Shown here: one piece after another, positions 24,701 to 36,332 of the stretch
Position numbering within the stretch: the stretch's first letter is position 1
Layout: the number at the start of each line of letters is the position of its first letter
Translations under genes and position numbers: made by a program
The notes under the pieces: generated by a model
What the model was told of the DNA's origin: nothing
What the model saw: the letters and a program-made list of their open reading frames with translations, nothing else
The model's database searches: none
Origin: Aquanectria penicillioides
Taxonomy: Eukaryota > Ascomycota > Sordariomycetes > Hypocreales > Nectriaceae
Direction: 5' to 3'
Length of the DNA stretch: 64,000 bases
NCBI GenBank assembly: GCA_003415625.1
Contig: PYIU01000002.1
Span: forward strand, 3,720,001-3,784,000

Positions 24701-27700
24701 CCGGAAGATCAAAGAGGAGAAAGTGCCAAGTGTAATTCTGAGCGCCGAGGTGTCATTTGTGTATGAATTCAAGTATGAATGATAAACAAGACGCTGACAA
24801 AAGCTGTCTGGACACGCAACTGTCGGAGGTAAAACTTGAGCAAATCCATAGATGATGGCATCACATGGTTGACGAAAGGGACAATCGCTTCAGTATGGAG
24901 TGATGGACTGCAATTGATGCTGTCCGAACACCGGGTTCCGTCGGCTCCGAAGCGCGATTGATAATCGAACCGAGTTCATGTATTTAACGTTAAGACTCAA
25001 CGTCCGCACTTCGAATAATGTTACCCGTATCGAATTGGCTACGTATTACCAATTATAAAGCACACACAATGGGTACGGTGGAGAATGGTCGGGGTGGCCG
25101 ATCAGCCACTCCAAAGCTGGCCACCGCCCCAGAATTTCTCAGTGTCAAGTACATGGCGGAGTGGATGCCAAGAACCTCAATATGTCTCGCTTACGATATT
25201 AGCAATGTAATCCCAGAACGTTCTTTTCATCCAGGATTAGGAAGATGAGCTTCCAAGATGTTTTCTAGCCTTGGTGCTAACTGGCTTGGCTGCAGAGCTG
25301 TGATTCTTGACTGTAGTGAAGGATGCGGGGTCTTGCACAGCAACTCCGAAAAAGTTCCGCCCGGTCGCTCAGTGGATTCGGCACATCGATTGTTGAAATG
25401 CCAACATGATACCTGAAATCTAAATAATATAATATAAAAAATATAAGATAAGTAAATTAGGACTTTTTCTATTTGTTTATTTATTTATGTTGTAAGATTG
25501 TGTAAGTTGGTCAATAAATTGCAAGTATATCCCAAGGAGCATTCGCCATAGTTCCTCCTTGCCGCGCGTAGTTATAACACATCTGATCACATGGACTTGG
25601 TCTGCCAAGACAACATAAGTGTTGGGATAATAGCAAGAGCATAAGCCCTCACCTTTTAATGGTTGTATTTTCCGTCTATTCTTGGGGTATATTTTTTCGA
25701 TTTACGTATCTGCTTCTGAAAATGCAGCAGCGACACGACATCCACCGCCAAGCCGGGATGGCTTCAGGGAACCTGACCTGAGGACATGGACAAGCCCAGC
25801 TTGGGAATTATAGGTAACCTAAGCCACATCTCAATGCGCAGGAGAAAAGGATCCCCCGCACGTCAAAGGGAACCAGGTTACAGCCAAGGATTTCAATGCA
25901 CCCCATGTGCAAATGGCGATGCTGTCTTTGTTATTTCCCGTCATGTTTGGGGGTTTGGGCTTTGGGGGGAGGGGTCGCGTATGAAACCTGGAAAGATTGA
26001 AGGAGCGGGAGTGGAAGAAAAAAGGATAATGCCTCATGTAGTGGCAGACTAACACATGGCACAAGGTGCGTCAAAAGGATGCGACAGGAGGCTTACATGG
26101 ATAACGACATCTAAAAGCGGACGTATGATCCTAGGCACGGCGACCGTTTATGGATGTGGTGTTGTTATATTGTTATGGCTGGGATTGGGGAAAATGGAGG
26201 GCTACCAGGGAACAGACCGAGGTACACGCAGGAAAAGCAATGAGTAGCGGGGGGGTCGGTCTACCACACTGAGCCCTTTCGAGTGGCTCCTATCTACCGT
26301 GGTTGTTGTTGTTGTTGTGGTCGTTACTTGCTTTGTTGTGCAAGGTGAACAAGGGGCCTGCCTACCTATATGGAGTTATGTAGGGAGGTATGTGAAAGGG
26401 GCACCCCCCCAAAACACAAGTGTTATTACGGATGGGCGATTGCGCATCAGAATACGAACAGCAATACAAAACCTGTAACAGCAGCAGCAGCAGTAGCGAT
26501 AGCAACAGACGCCCTGGGACGTCATAGTAATCACGGTGCCCAATGAGCAAGGCGGATCCCCGTTTTATGAGGGCGCCGACGCCCTGAGCTGTGCCAGGGA
26601 TGTTCGACTTCTCGTCCGGCTTGCAGTTTGCGGTTCTGCAAAGAAAAGGGCTGAGAACTGGCCAAGGCGCAGGGGAGAGAGATCGCACGCGCGCACGACA
26701 GGCAGGGGCCCTCGAAAAGTGGGCTAAAGTTGATGACAGTGGCGACAGCATTTGATTTCTCATTCTTTTCCCTCAGAGCTTGGAATCTCGTGGCTAGATG
26801 ACGAGATTGAGCCATTTGTTGGTTGCAGTTGGCGGGTTAGGCACTCCAAAGCTGGCCAGGTAAACCCGGCAAATCTAGACAGACGATTCCCCATCTCACT
26901 ATACGGATCATGATGATGGGTTTTTTGTTCGTTTGAGTCTACGAGAATCACAGCACCGACGGGTTCTGTAGCCAGCCAGCTGAAGACCATGTAACAAGCC
27001 ACGCGCTGACAGGAATCAAATCAGGTACGGATACTGCATATAAAAACGGAGGGTGTGCCGGATGCTAGACTGCTGGGTAGGCAACCGGCAGTACCATTGC
27101 AGAGCCGGTCCCTTCACGCATTCGCATGGCCCAGGACCTGGACGCCATTCGCCCAAAGTGACGGCGCGTTTGGGGTCGAGTGAGATTGTCATCCGTGGTT
27201 GGCTCTATTGATTGCGAGGGGACTGGACTAATGGATTCACGACTAGGACAAGCCCCTTGCCGCTAAGGCCAAGGACCTCCAACTAAAGGGTAAAGGGTAA
27301 AAGGGAAAAAAAGGGTCCCCTAAAACCCGAGTGGACAGCGAGGGCATCTCCGCCCACATTGGGGAGTCCGGATGGGCCTAGAGACGGGACGGTGCCTCCG
27401 CCCTCTGGGGGATTGGGCATGGGCAAGGGCGCAATGCCACGGGCACAGGCATTGCCATTGCCGCCCCTAGCAGGCAAGAAATCCGGCAGCCTGGGCCCAA
27501 GCATTCCAGGGGATCCAAGGCCATCTTTGGGCCAGCTGCTTCTGCCAGGGGAGCCGAAAAGTATGAGAGTCAAGCTCAAGCATCAGTGGGAGAGTAAGAG
27601 TTTCTGAGGCAGAACAGGTGGTCGTGCACGAGGCTGGCCGGCCGCTCGGCGACCGCCTTTGAGACTCCATCTGGGATTCAAGGCAGTACGACAGCTGAGT

Positions 27701-28139
27701 CGGCGCCTGTTGGTCCCTGGCACACCTGAGCGGCCGCGTTGCTACTGGGTTTGCGTTTGAGGGAACTAGAGCAGCCGCTAAAAGCAACCAAGCCGCCACT
27801 GGGGTGGCTACGGAGGGAAACCAAGGACGGGAGGGCGGAGGGCGTGGACGCGTGTGGGTTTGGACGGGGCGAAGAAGCTGCCGGGGTGGCGGAGAACTTG
27901 TGTGTTCTGGAAGGGCGGCGTCGATTACGCCTTTATTTTTGGGCCGGTCGGGTTCTTGATTGATTCATGGGCTGAATGATTTTGCCTCGCCTAGCCGTGC
28001 TGCAGAATCATGTCGAGCCGGGGGCGCCAGGGTTGGTATCTCTGAAGGATTGAGGAATGCGAGCAGAGTCGTCGTTGATGGAAGCCGACGAGGATGGGCA
28101 GTGTGTATTGAGGAAACATGTTGTCTTTGTCTCGGAGGT

Positions 28140-28165
28140 GGAGGAGGAGGAGGAGGAGGAGGAGG
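28140..28165. repeat. GGA trinucleotide microsatellite
   Basis: About eight GGA/GAG units lie in gene-free DNA upstream of the 29430 gene. On the minus strand they produce a spurious polyproline frame. Confidence 0.8.
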
Positions 28166-29429
28166 AAGAGGAGGTCGTGGGTGTTGAGTCGAGGTGCTTG
28201 CGACCCGTGGTGATAAATGATAGAAACTAACCGTCAGGTACTCCAGGCGCTGTAAGTAGCCCACCACAGTCACCACCGTCACCAAACGCACCACACAGAC
28301 TAGAGTACCGGGGGGTTGGGAGGGGGAGGGGCCCAAAGCACCGCGCGTTAACGCCTGCACCTGCGAACGGCTGGGCCGTAACAGCGCTGAACTGGGCCGC
28401 TATACTGCAACTGGGCTCCCGAAGCACACGCCCTGAGGGCCCAACCACCGCCCCAAAGCACCCTGTGCACCCATCCCAAGCATCCCCAAACATCCCAAAC
28501 TCCCGCAGCTATAGGGCGCAGGCACAGGCATAGGCACAGGCTCAGGAACTGGCACCCGCCCACTGTTCGCCTGTCGCACGTTCCTCTCGGTGGTCCCCTC
28601 CCCTCTCCCCTCTCACCTCTCACCCCCCCGGCGGCCACAGTGCAGCGGCCCTCCAATCCCCTCGTCACCTGTCGCTGTCACTCGTCACTTGGGACACACC
28701 ACGCGCCCACGGTGCACCGTCACTCACGACTCATTCCCACTTCTCTTTCCTCTCAACACCCACGACGACTCACGACTCAGCCAGTTCCCTCTCCTTCCCT
28801 CCTTTCTTTCTTTATTTCTTCTCCCTTTCCCCCCCCGCTCCTTCTCCGTTTCCTCTCCCCATCTTGCCTTCTATCCCTCCCGCTTCTCCACCTCAATCCA
28901 GCATCTTCCATTCCTCGCCCTTTAACTTGACTTGACTTCACCGCTGGCTGTGGACTCGGCCAAGCTTCTCTACAACTCTCTTCCGCCCTCCGCACGTCAA
29001 TCAACCCGTCACCGCAACGCCCCTTGGCGAAGCTTCGCTTCCAGCTCTCCACCCCCGCCTTTCCCTCGGCGGCTTTTCAGTCACCCGTCGATATTTTTTG
29101 GGCCATCGCCTGAGGCGACACGCGAGACGTTGCACAATCCCCAGGCGAGCTTCTCGTTCCAGCTTGCATCCGCCAACCGCCCGTTGCTAGCTCTCAAGCT
29201 CTCGTCCAGCTTCGGCCGCGCCAAACCGCTGCAGCCGCAACATCCCAGCAGCTACCGCCCGCACCTCACGCAGCTATCGCCCACCCTGCCATCCCGAGCT
29301 TCATTCGCATTCTGCTCGCCGCTAGCCCCCCTGCTCAATTCTCCTCTATTTCGACACATGTCACCCTGAGCCGCTCTGACGATCCGCGGGTGGCCCGACG
29401 ATCCATCCCACGATCCATCTCATCCCACC

Positions 29430-30431
29430 ATGGAGCCCGTTCCCGAGACGGAGCGCATGGAGGAGTTTCGGCGTTCCCCCGTTCCCTCGGTCCCCTCGGT
29501 CCCCGCGCTGCGCATTCATAACCCAAACGCCCTCTCAACACTCGACATCGACGTCCTCCGCAAACCTAATACCATGAGACGCAGCACCGATCCTTGTCCG
29601 ATTTCGCCTGCCTCTCCCGCCTCGCCTTCGTGGCCCTCCTCGACCTTCATTCCATACCGCCCCCGAAACGCCTCCCCGCTGTCTGGCGCCCACTCGCGAT
29701 CTCGCTCCACAACCAGCCTCGCCCCTCCCATGTCCCGCACTCAGTCCATGCCTGGGGTCAACGGCTCCGGCCACATTCTGTACTCGCCCCAGCAGCGACG
29801 CCCGGCCAGTCCCTCGGGATCCCCAAGCCGAGTTCGAGCACCCCGAAAGGCCGTGGACGAGGCCTTCCCCCCAACCTCTCCAATTCGAGCTTCCGTTCTG
29901 GAACCTGAGCGGAGGCATGGCGAGAGACGGAGCAGCTCCCCCATCTTGGGCGTCTCAACGAGCACACCTGCCCGTCTGCGACGACCATCATCTCCCCTAC
30001 GGGCAGTAACTCACTCGAGCACTGGTTCTCTGACGACCTACCCATTGACCCCTTCATCCTCCATTTCCTCAACCTCGTCCTTCCGGAACTACGACGCCCT
30101 CTCGGGCAGCTATGGGACCGCCTTCTCCTCTGTGCCATCTACGCCAACTTCTACAAGGTCTCGCAGCCCTAGCATCTCCAGCCTCGAGACCATCCCCGAC
30201 ACCCCAGATGCTGAGGAGGCCGCTCTGGAAGCTGAACGGATTGCGCAGCTCAAAGCCGCCGCGGAGGCTGTGGAGAGAGGAGACTCGGCCGATTCCAAGG
30301 GCCGGAACAGTCTCGACGTGACTCGTGGCCGAACAATGGGCTTTGGTTCTCGGGACAAGCGGAAGCGATGGAGTGTTTGTGGAGCTGAGCGGAGAGGAGA
30401 TCTCGATCTGGAGACGATTTGGGAGGACTGA
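29430..30431 (+). CDS. Conserved-type Ser/Pro-rich basic protein, 333 aa
   Basis: A single-exon frame starts in good fungal context (CCCACCATGG) and ends TGA 30429-30431. The protein is largely disordered. Ser/Pro/Arg-rich tracts fill residues 1-255 (PSVPSVPALRI, SPASPASPSWPSS, RRPASPSGSPSRV). A short acidic helix-like stretch follows (TPDAEEAALEAERIAQLKAA, about 260-280), then a distinctive C-terminus with KRKRWSVCGAERRGDLDLET and a terminal IWED. That C-terminal signature looks selected rather than random. I believe similar 'basic proline-rich' proteins occur across filamentous ascomycetes, from memory only. Many SP/TP sites suggest phosphorylation by proline-directed kinases, as inference. 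No enzymatic domain or membrane segment. The long CT-rich stretch before it (about 28560-29400) fits a leader. Confidence 0.8.
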   Translation: MEPVPETERMEEFRRSPVPSVPSVPALRIHNPNALSTLDIDVLRKPNTMRRSTDPCPISPASPASPSWPSSTFIPYRPRNASPLSGAHSRSRSTTSLAPPMSRTQSMPGVNGSGHILYSPQQRRPASPSGSPSRVRAPRKAVDEAFPPTSPIRASVLEPERRHGERRSSSPILGVSTSTPARLRRPSSPLRAVTHSSTGSLTTYPLTPSSSISSTSSFRNYDALSGSYGTAFSSVPSTPTSTRSRSPSISSLETIPDTPDAEEAALEAERIAQLKAAAEAVERGDSADSKGRNSLDVTRGRTMGFGSRDKRKRWSVCGAERRGDLDLETIWED

Positions 30432-31397
30432 CGCATGGGGAAGTGAGACAAGTTATGAGCCTCGAGGGCTGAACTTTCCACCACAAGAACCGCGCATGGT
30501 GCGCAATGGAACTGGACTGGACAAAGACTTATTACTACGGATGCATTCTGGGCGGCGGGCTGTTCGTTGAATTTTCGGCATATGCATATGGTTCTCTGTT
30601 TTTTGTTTTTTTTTTTGTTTTTTTTTTTGTTTGTTGGCAAAGGGTCGCGGCGGCGTTGTGTGACCCTGTTTTGATACCCTCTCCTGCACATCTGCATTGA
30701 TCCAATACATACACCCCAATTGAATTGGTGGTGCACTTTCTGTACCTTGAAGGCGAATCACAGACACTCTCTTTGGCACTATGACACTTACATACATAAA
30801 CATACACACACTTTCTGCATCTTGCTGCATCAACTGTGCATTGCCCCCTGCGCCTGATTTCCACGAATCACAGGCATCAATGTTTTTAGCATTTGAGACA
30901 GTTAGACGACACAGCCCATAATGTCTCTAAGCTCGTGCTCTCAGTCTCTCGCTTCTAGCCTTTTGCTTTTGCCGCCCTAGATAAACCCTTGATAGGGACG
31001 ATCTACCCACGCGTGTATGCATGCTAGGCACTTGAGTGCTGTCAGTCTGCTCCCTTCTGATAAATTGTGCCCCACGCACACCAACTCCTCGCCAATCCCT
31101 TCCTTCCCAGGGCCCCGATTTCTAGGAGCCTCTCCCTCCCTCGTCGATATACAGCCCTTCCAAGTTGTCAATATTCGTCCCTAATTATCGAATTGCCCCA
31201 TCTCATGCTTCCCTGGAGAGAAGATGATGTTGTTATTTAAGTTGAGAGGATTCGACCTCGATGATGGGTTTTCATCACCACAATCAACAACATACTCTCC
31301 TCCACCTCCTCCCAACCCTCTCCCACAACAGCCTCTTCATTCACCTGGCTGATCAATCCTCTCTCTTCCACATCGGTCATAGCAGATTTACTACATA
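30432..31397. other. Spacer with 3' region of the 29430 gene and promoter of the next
   Basis: T-rich runs lie at about 30598-30631, probably in the 3' UTR. CT-rich leader sequence (31290-31390) precedes the signal-peptide gene. Minus-strand frames here are low complexity. No other gene. Confidence 0.5.
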
Positions 31398-32674
31398 ATG
31401 CTTCTATCTACACTCATTGGCACCGCCGGCCTCTTCGCCGCGGTGGCAGAGGCGGCTCCTCGAGGCGGCGGCAATGAGTTGAACCAGGTATGACACTCAC
31501 CTCTCCGCAATCACAACTCGTCTAACAACCACAACAGCCTAGATCGGGACATGCTAGTCCTCGAGACGCAGCTGGAGCCAAAGGACTCCGGTCATTCAGG
31601 CCCCATCTCTCCCCCCGAAACAAGATTCGCGCTCTGGAAGCTACTCCTAAGCACTTCTCCAACTCGTCGACTGCTTCTGCCACTCCTCTTTCTAGCCCTG
31701 GAACCATCGCCATCTTAGACAGCACCCCAGAGTCTTCCATCGAATGCCCAACCGCAAGTGGTTTCATCTTGACGACAACTGTCGACGTCACCGTATTCGT
31801 CACTGCCACGTCCAACATGACTTACACCGAGGAGCCCTGCCCCGAGGACGCACTGACTACTCCCGGCAGCAAGATTCAAACTCCCAACGTCCAGACTCCC
31901 GCGGTCAAGACTCCTGGATCTGAGACCCCAACTAGCGGAGCTCAGCCCATTTACACTCCTCCTGCTGGAAACTTCTCTACCCCTAACCCCAAGGTTATCA
32001 TCTCCTCGACTCCCTCCAGTGAGCAGCCCGTGTATTCCGTCGCCGCCGGCAACTTCTCCACTCCCAACGAGAAGTTTGTCAAGCCCACCTTGACTTCGTT
32101 CTCAACCGTCTCCCACGACAAGACTTACACCACTCCTTGCGAGGATGATGCCACCCCAACTCCCAACCCTCAGAACTACGTTGCTTCCCCCGTTCCGTCC
32201 AGCAACACCACACCTCAGCCTTCCAAGTCTATCACCACTCCTTCGGCGTTCGTTCCATTCGCCACTCCTTCCAACGATGGCGCCCAGGCAACGCCGGTGC
32301 CATCTTCTTCTGCTACCGAGACCATCCACACTCCTAGTGTCTTCCAAGTCACTCCTTTCCTTTCCATCGTCGGATCTGCTTCCGCCACACCAATTTCTGA
32401 GACCCCAGCAAACTATCTGGGAGCCCCCTAGTGAGTCTGGAACTCCCAGCAAGAGCAAGGCCTACTGCGGCGTTCACGGCAAGCTTGCTGGCACCTACTT
32501 CATCGCCGAGTTCATTGAGGAGCGTTCCAGTGTCCCAGTCTCGCTTGAGGGATGCTACCAGTTCTCAACGTAAGAATATCCCTCCCCCAATCACTATCTA
32601 GAATTACATTGACTAACTCTTCTCTTGTATTTACAGAGCGTCCTCTCATCTACCAAGGGTTGCCAGGCTTGCCG

Positions 32675-32720
<46 letters not shown>

Positions 32721-32951
32721 AACAACAACCTTGGCGCTCCCCGCTGCGACCTCTATGGCATGCCCGTCTCCTGGTCCGTCTATGAGCTTGATACCTTGCA
32801 GCCTTCCGTCTGGTATGACCTTACTTGCGGCTCTCCTACCGCTAAGGCCTAGCACTCGGGTAACTCCACGGCCTCTACTGCCGCTGCGGGCAGCAAGAAG
32901 AGCAAGAGGGCCAGGAGCGGATCTCTCCTTGAGTTCGACTTCAGCCTCTAG
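31398..32951 (+). pseudogene. Secreted Thr/Pro-rich protein with Cys-rich C-terminal domain and a 15-Tyr tract; frame broken
   Basis: ATG 31398 opens a signal peptide (MLLSTLIGTAGLFAAVAEAA). Intron 1 is 31488-31537. Exon 2 encodes a Thr/Pro/Ser-rich mucin-like region, then meets TAG at 32429. Removing one base near 32419-32421 (CTGGGA to CTGGA) restores NYLEPPSESGTPSKSKAYCG and a Cys-rich module: YCGVHGKLAGTYFIAEFIEE, GCYQF, then after intron 2 GCQACR, Tyr15, NNN, LGAPRCDLYG, VWYDLTCGSP. Intron 2 keeps this frame only if it uses the second AG of TTACAGAG (32570-32638). TAG 32850 ends the frame. CAG there would let it run on to TAG 32949 with KKSKRARSGSLLEFDFSL. The product would be about 444 or 477 aa. 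The Cys module resembles C-terminal modules of secreted proteins in related fungi, from memory. Two lesions suggest a pseudogene, though the one-base shift could be a sequence error. Confidence 0.6.
32676..32720 (+). repeat. (TAC)15 microsatellite inside a coding exon
   Basis: Fifteen perfect TAC units encode 15 consecutive Tyr in the Cys-preserving frame and are followed by three AAC (Asn). In the alternative frame the same tract encodes poly-Thr. Confidence 0.95.
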
Positions 32952-34954
32952 GTGACCAACCGCGAACCAAAAAATGTATTTTTCATAATGGGTTTGTACA
33001 ATTGATTTTGCAAAGAAGACATGTTTAAACAGGAGAAGAGTTCGATAATGCTTAATGCGGGTGCGAGATACACACATACGGATCAATGGTGTGGAAATAT
33101 GGAGGGGAACGCGACATAGAAGGAAGGCCTGGTGAGATTGAACTGCTAATACGGGGAAGACACTGTTTCTTGGGTAACAAGGGTAATACATATATGTGTA
33201 TCGCAGATCCCTGACGGAATGGTTTAATATGTAACGGCGTTTTTAGTTATTGCTTGAATTGAGTACTACTGTTCGCAAACCATCGGTCCATCGCACAATA
33301 AACCTAGATGCATCTCCAAAACCTTGCGATTGTAAATCTTTTAGGCAAATATCAAGGAAGAAAAGGGACAACCATATAAAAGTCTCAAAGGTGATGAAGA
33401 GTGTCGGTGAAGACCCAAGGGTGTTGAGATTTGATCCTTACCAAGAACAATTTGGAGTTTTTCATGCGCGACTAGGGGATATTGTGTTGAGTGTTCCCCT
33501 CGGCCAGGTCTCAGATGGCAAAGACAACGTTGTAGTGTGGGCGGTAGAGTGGTGTTTTTTTGCACCCGTTGAGGCCATGTTGAACTTGACTCTTGTCTTA
33601 TTATCTCAGAAAGCCTCAGTTAGGTTTTCTATCAAGAAAATCTTTCAATTGTCGATAAGATGATTCATAAAGCGGAATGCACTTCTCGTCAGCTTCCACA
33701 CACATGATCGTTGCGTGTGCCCGGGAAATTGTCCTCCTGGGTTCCCGAAGCACAGCCGTCGTTGAAATTTCGGCACAAAGGAAAATTGTTAGAGTATGAA
33801 ACAGGGGTTTAGCATGGGCAATAAATCTCCTTGATCTCGGCGCCGGGCCGAGATTTTCAGTGTCATGGATTATGTAGCTCAACACTCGCACGTTGTGTTC
33901 ACTTAACATGTGCGAGGCGAAGTGACGCGTGTATAGTAGTTCATCTCGTCTCCTTGCTGAAACAACGAATCTGGTTTATTTCATCTTGTGTTTGTTGATG
34001 GCACTTTGGTTACACTGAGATTGATAATGGTCACCAAGGTAACACAAAAGGGTAAGCAATTTCTGAGCAAGGATAGCTCATCATTATAGAAATGAGCTAG
34101 GTACGTGAAGAACGGTTATTACGAAGACCCATATCTTCTGGAAGTAAAATTAAGACATGGAAATATTACTTGACATCGGAAATGGCATGCCATCTTGAAC
34201 AGGGAGCTTCACCCCTGATCCATGATTGATCATAACCCTGTCATTTTGACGAGGCTACTACCTCGAGCTCTGTTTGCTGATTCAGCTTGTGGTTATGCCA
34301 AGCCCGGACATCTTTCTATTATCTATCACTTGATATCCTATCAAGTTGTACGAGATGTGCAAGGGAGATATCCTGGTACGACATTCTTTACAGCGCCTTG
34401 TATACACTGTACCACTCGCTACCAACCCAAAGATCATGGATGGCCCTTCTACGACATCACACCCCTCAACGACATAATTTTTTTCTCTTCAATTCGATTA
34501 CGTATTTTCCGTAACCCTCATATTTATTAACTCGAAGAGAAGGGAAGATTTTGGGTATTACACAATTGGTTACGAGGATACAAGCATTGGTAGGAGAAAG
34601 CGGCAGATGGTCCTGCCCAATTCTGCCAACTTACCCTAAAGTCGCAAGGAACCAGTCGATTTACCAACAAACAGAACATACGCTTATTCTACTTCAGTTT
34701 TAGATTAGTATCAACTCATAGTAGTAGTAAATGGAAGAATTGTGTCATTGGTGAAGGGACCATGGCTTTGTAGTATTGCCAGTCACTGATGAAAATGTAA
34801 TTCACCATGAAGGAACAATGGCACGATTGAAAAATCGGCCACGCAAAACAACAGTTTGGTGCCAAATAGCATTGATCAATATTCCCCATGATAGAATTCC
34901 TATCGCCGTGTCTTGATTCTACCGTAACGCCATCGCTAGTAATAATCTCTTCCG
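32952..34954. other. Gene-free spacer
   Basis: Frames at 33250-33663 (+, 137 aa) and 33616-33909 (-) overlap at their ends and show no domain. The area is moderately AT-rich. The right end is the 3' region of the WD40 gene. Confidence 0.45.
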
Positions 34955-36332
34955 CTACGAATCCTCCATTTTGACATCCTCTTGGCGGATCGGGAGCTCG
35001 GTCCGCAACCCCTGGTTTTCTTCGGTTATTTCACCGTTTGTTGTGGCCCCTGAATCTCGGATATGTCGATACACTCTCACAGTGTGATCCTGTCCAGCGC
35101 TCACCATGGTTTCGCCGTGAACATCGACCCAAAAGCACACACCTTTGTGGCCTTGGATGCGCTGTATCACGGCTTTGCTTTTGACATCCCACAGGACGAT
35201 ACCCCCGTCCTCGCTAGCAGAGGCCACGAACGGTTCACCGTCGAGGACACCAAAGCAGCCACCGACAGCAAATTTCTCGTTGAGGTGGCCCTGGTACGTT
35301 TTCTTCACGCTTCCGGCAACGTAGTCCCACATGCGGATACAGTTGTCGAGATTAGACGCCAGGACGAAGCGCCCGTTCGGAGAGAAGCAGACGTTAGTGA
35401 CGGCTGGGTTGTCCTCGTGAACCAGGGTGCGAAGGCACTGGCCCGTCGAAGTGTCCCAAACACGACTGTTGCAAAGAATTAGTGTCCTGGATATCCAAAA
35501 ATAGATGGCTGACGACTTACATCAAGCCATCCGTTGAGCAGCTGACGACTAGTGTCCCGTCCCTGCAAAAGTCGATACCACTGACGGGATCACTATGAGC
35601 TGGCAGACTGCGCATGAGCCTACCGGCTCGAACATCCCAGAGAAAAACAGCTTCGTCGTATGAGCCACTGGCGAGAATGTTGCCCTTTGGCGAGAATGCC
35701 AGGCAATGGATGTAGTTGTGGTGACCCTTTAACGGAGCCATTTCCTGGCCAGTCGAGGTTTTCCGGCTCGTCGTACGCGGCCTGCCCGTCACACGATCCC
35801 AGAGTCGAATAGCCTTGTCGTCGGAGCCGCTCGCAAGAGTGTTGCTATCTGGGGTCCAGGCCAGGCAGCTCACGCCGGCCATGTGGCCAACGAGGGTGTC
35901 CATGTGCGCGCCGGTGGCTGCATCCCAGATCTTGAGCGTGCCATCTGCAGAAGCTGAGGCAATGAATCGGCCATTCGGAGAGATGCGAACCTGAGAAATG
36001 GGTTTGGTGTGGCCATGCAATACGAGGCGGGCGCGGTAGTTGGGTTTGAGGAGCTCACGAGGGATCGGCTGGACAGGGCGAGGTGAGAGAGAGTCGGTGC
36101 GGGTGCGGTTGGTGGAAGTCTGAGAACGGGAGCGCGAGCGGGATTGAATGGGAGGCGATCTTGAACGCGAGGGCGACTGGAGAGGCGAAGGGGACTGCAA
36201 TTCAGAATCTGACCGTGAGGAGGACCTGGACCTGGATCGAAGTCTGGATGGCGACCGTGACTGCGAGGAGCGACGGCTGTGGGCGTCGTAGTACTTGGAC
36301 TCCGGGCCGTTGGCCGCGGGACTGCGACTCAT
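34955..36332 (-). CDS. WD40 protein, Swd3/WDR5-type COMPASS subunit
   Basis: This is likely the WD40 scaffold subunit of the Set1/COMPASS histone H3K4 methyltransferase, acting in the nucleus. Two exons (minus) are 35521-36332 and 34955-35465, with a 55-nt intron at 35466-35520 splitting the Ile codon of GLIRVWD. The product is 440 aa. Seven WD repeats fill about residues 104-408, in order: ADGTLKIWD, DDKAIRLWD, YDEAVFLWD, TDGLIRVWD, LDNCIRMWD, EDGGIVLWD, DHTVRVYR. The GH...WD spacing and DGxLKIWD/DDKxIRLWD loops are those of WDR5. Unlike the compact yeast and human proteins, residues 18-85 are rich in Ser-Arg and Ser-Pro dipeptides. The tail is acidic/Glu-rich and ends VKMEDS. I took ATG 36332 because no longer conserved frame is seen upstream. 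A different seven-repeat WD40 scaffold is the main alternative. Confidence 0.85.

Larger units (their letters stand above)
17350..29429. other. 12-kb gene-poor region with coding relics
   Basis: No intact gene is recognised between the zinc-finger relic and 29430. Patches of former coding sequence are visible (separate entries at 17915-18532, 18676-18828, 20388-20901 and 20921-21727). AT-rich spacer lies at about 23100-23200 and 25420-25500. Toward the right (27.3-28.9 kb) composition turns GC- and pyrimidine-rich, as expected for the upstream region and leader of the gene at 29430. Frames such as 22621-22971, 23906-24238 and 24489-24782 show no family signature. Confidence 0.5.

Noticed and set aside
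29535..30138. Minus frames opposite the 29430 gene
   Set aside because: They are Gly/Arg-rich mirror images of Ser/Pro-rich sense codons.
33250..33663. 137-codon plus frame
   Set aside because: No recognisable domain, poor neighbourhood, and it overlaps an equally featureless minus frame at its end.
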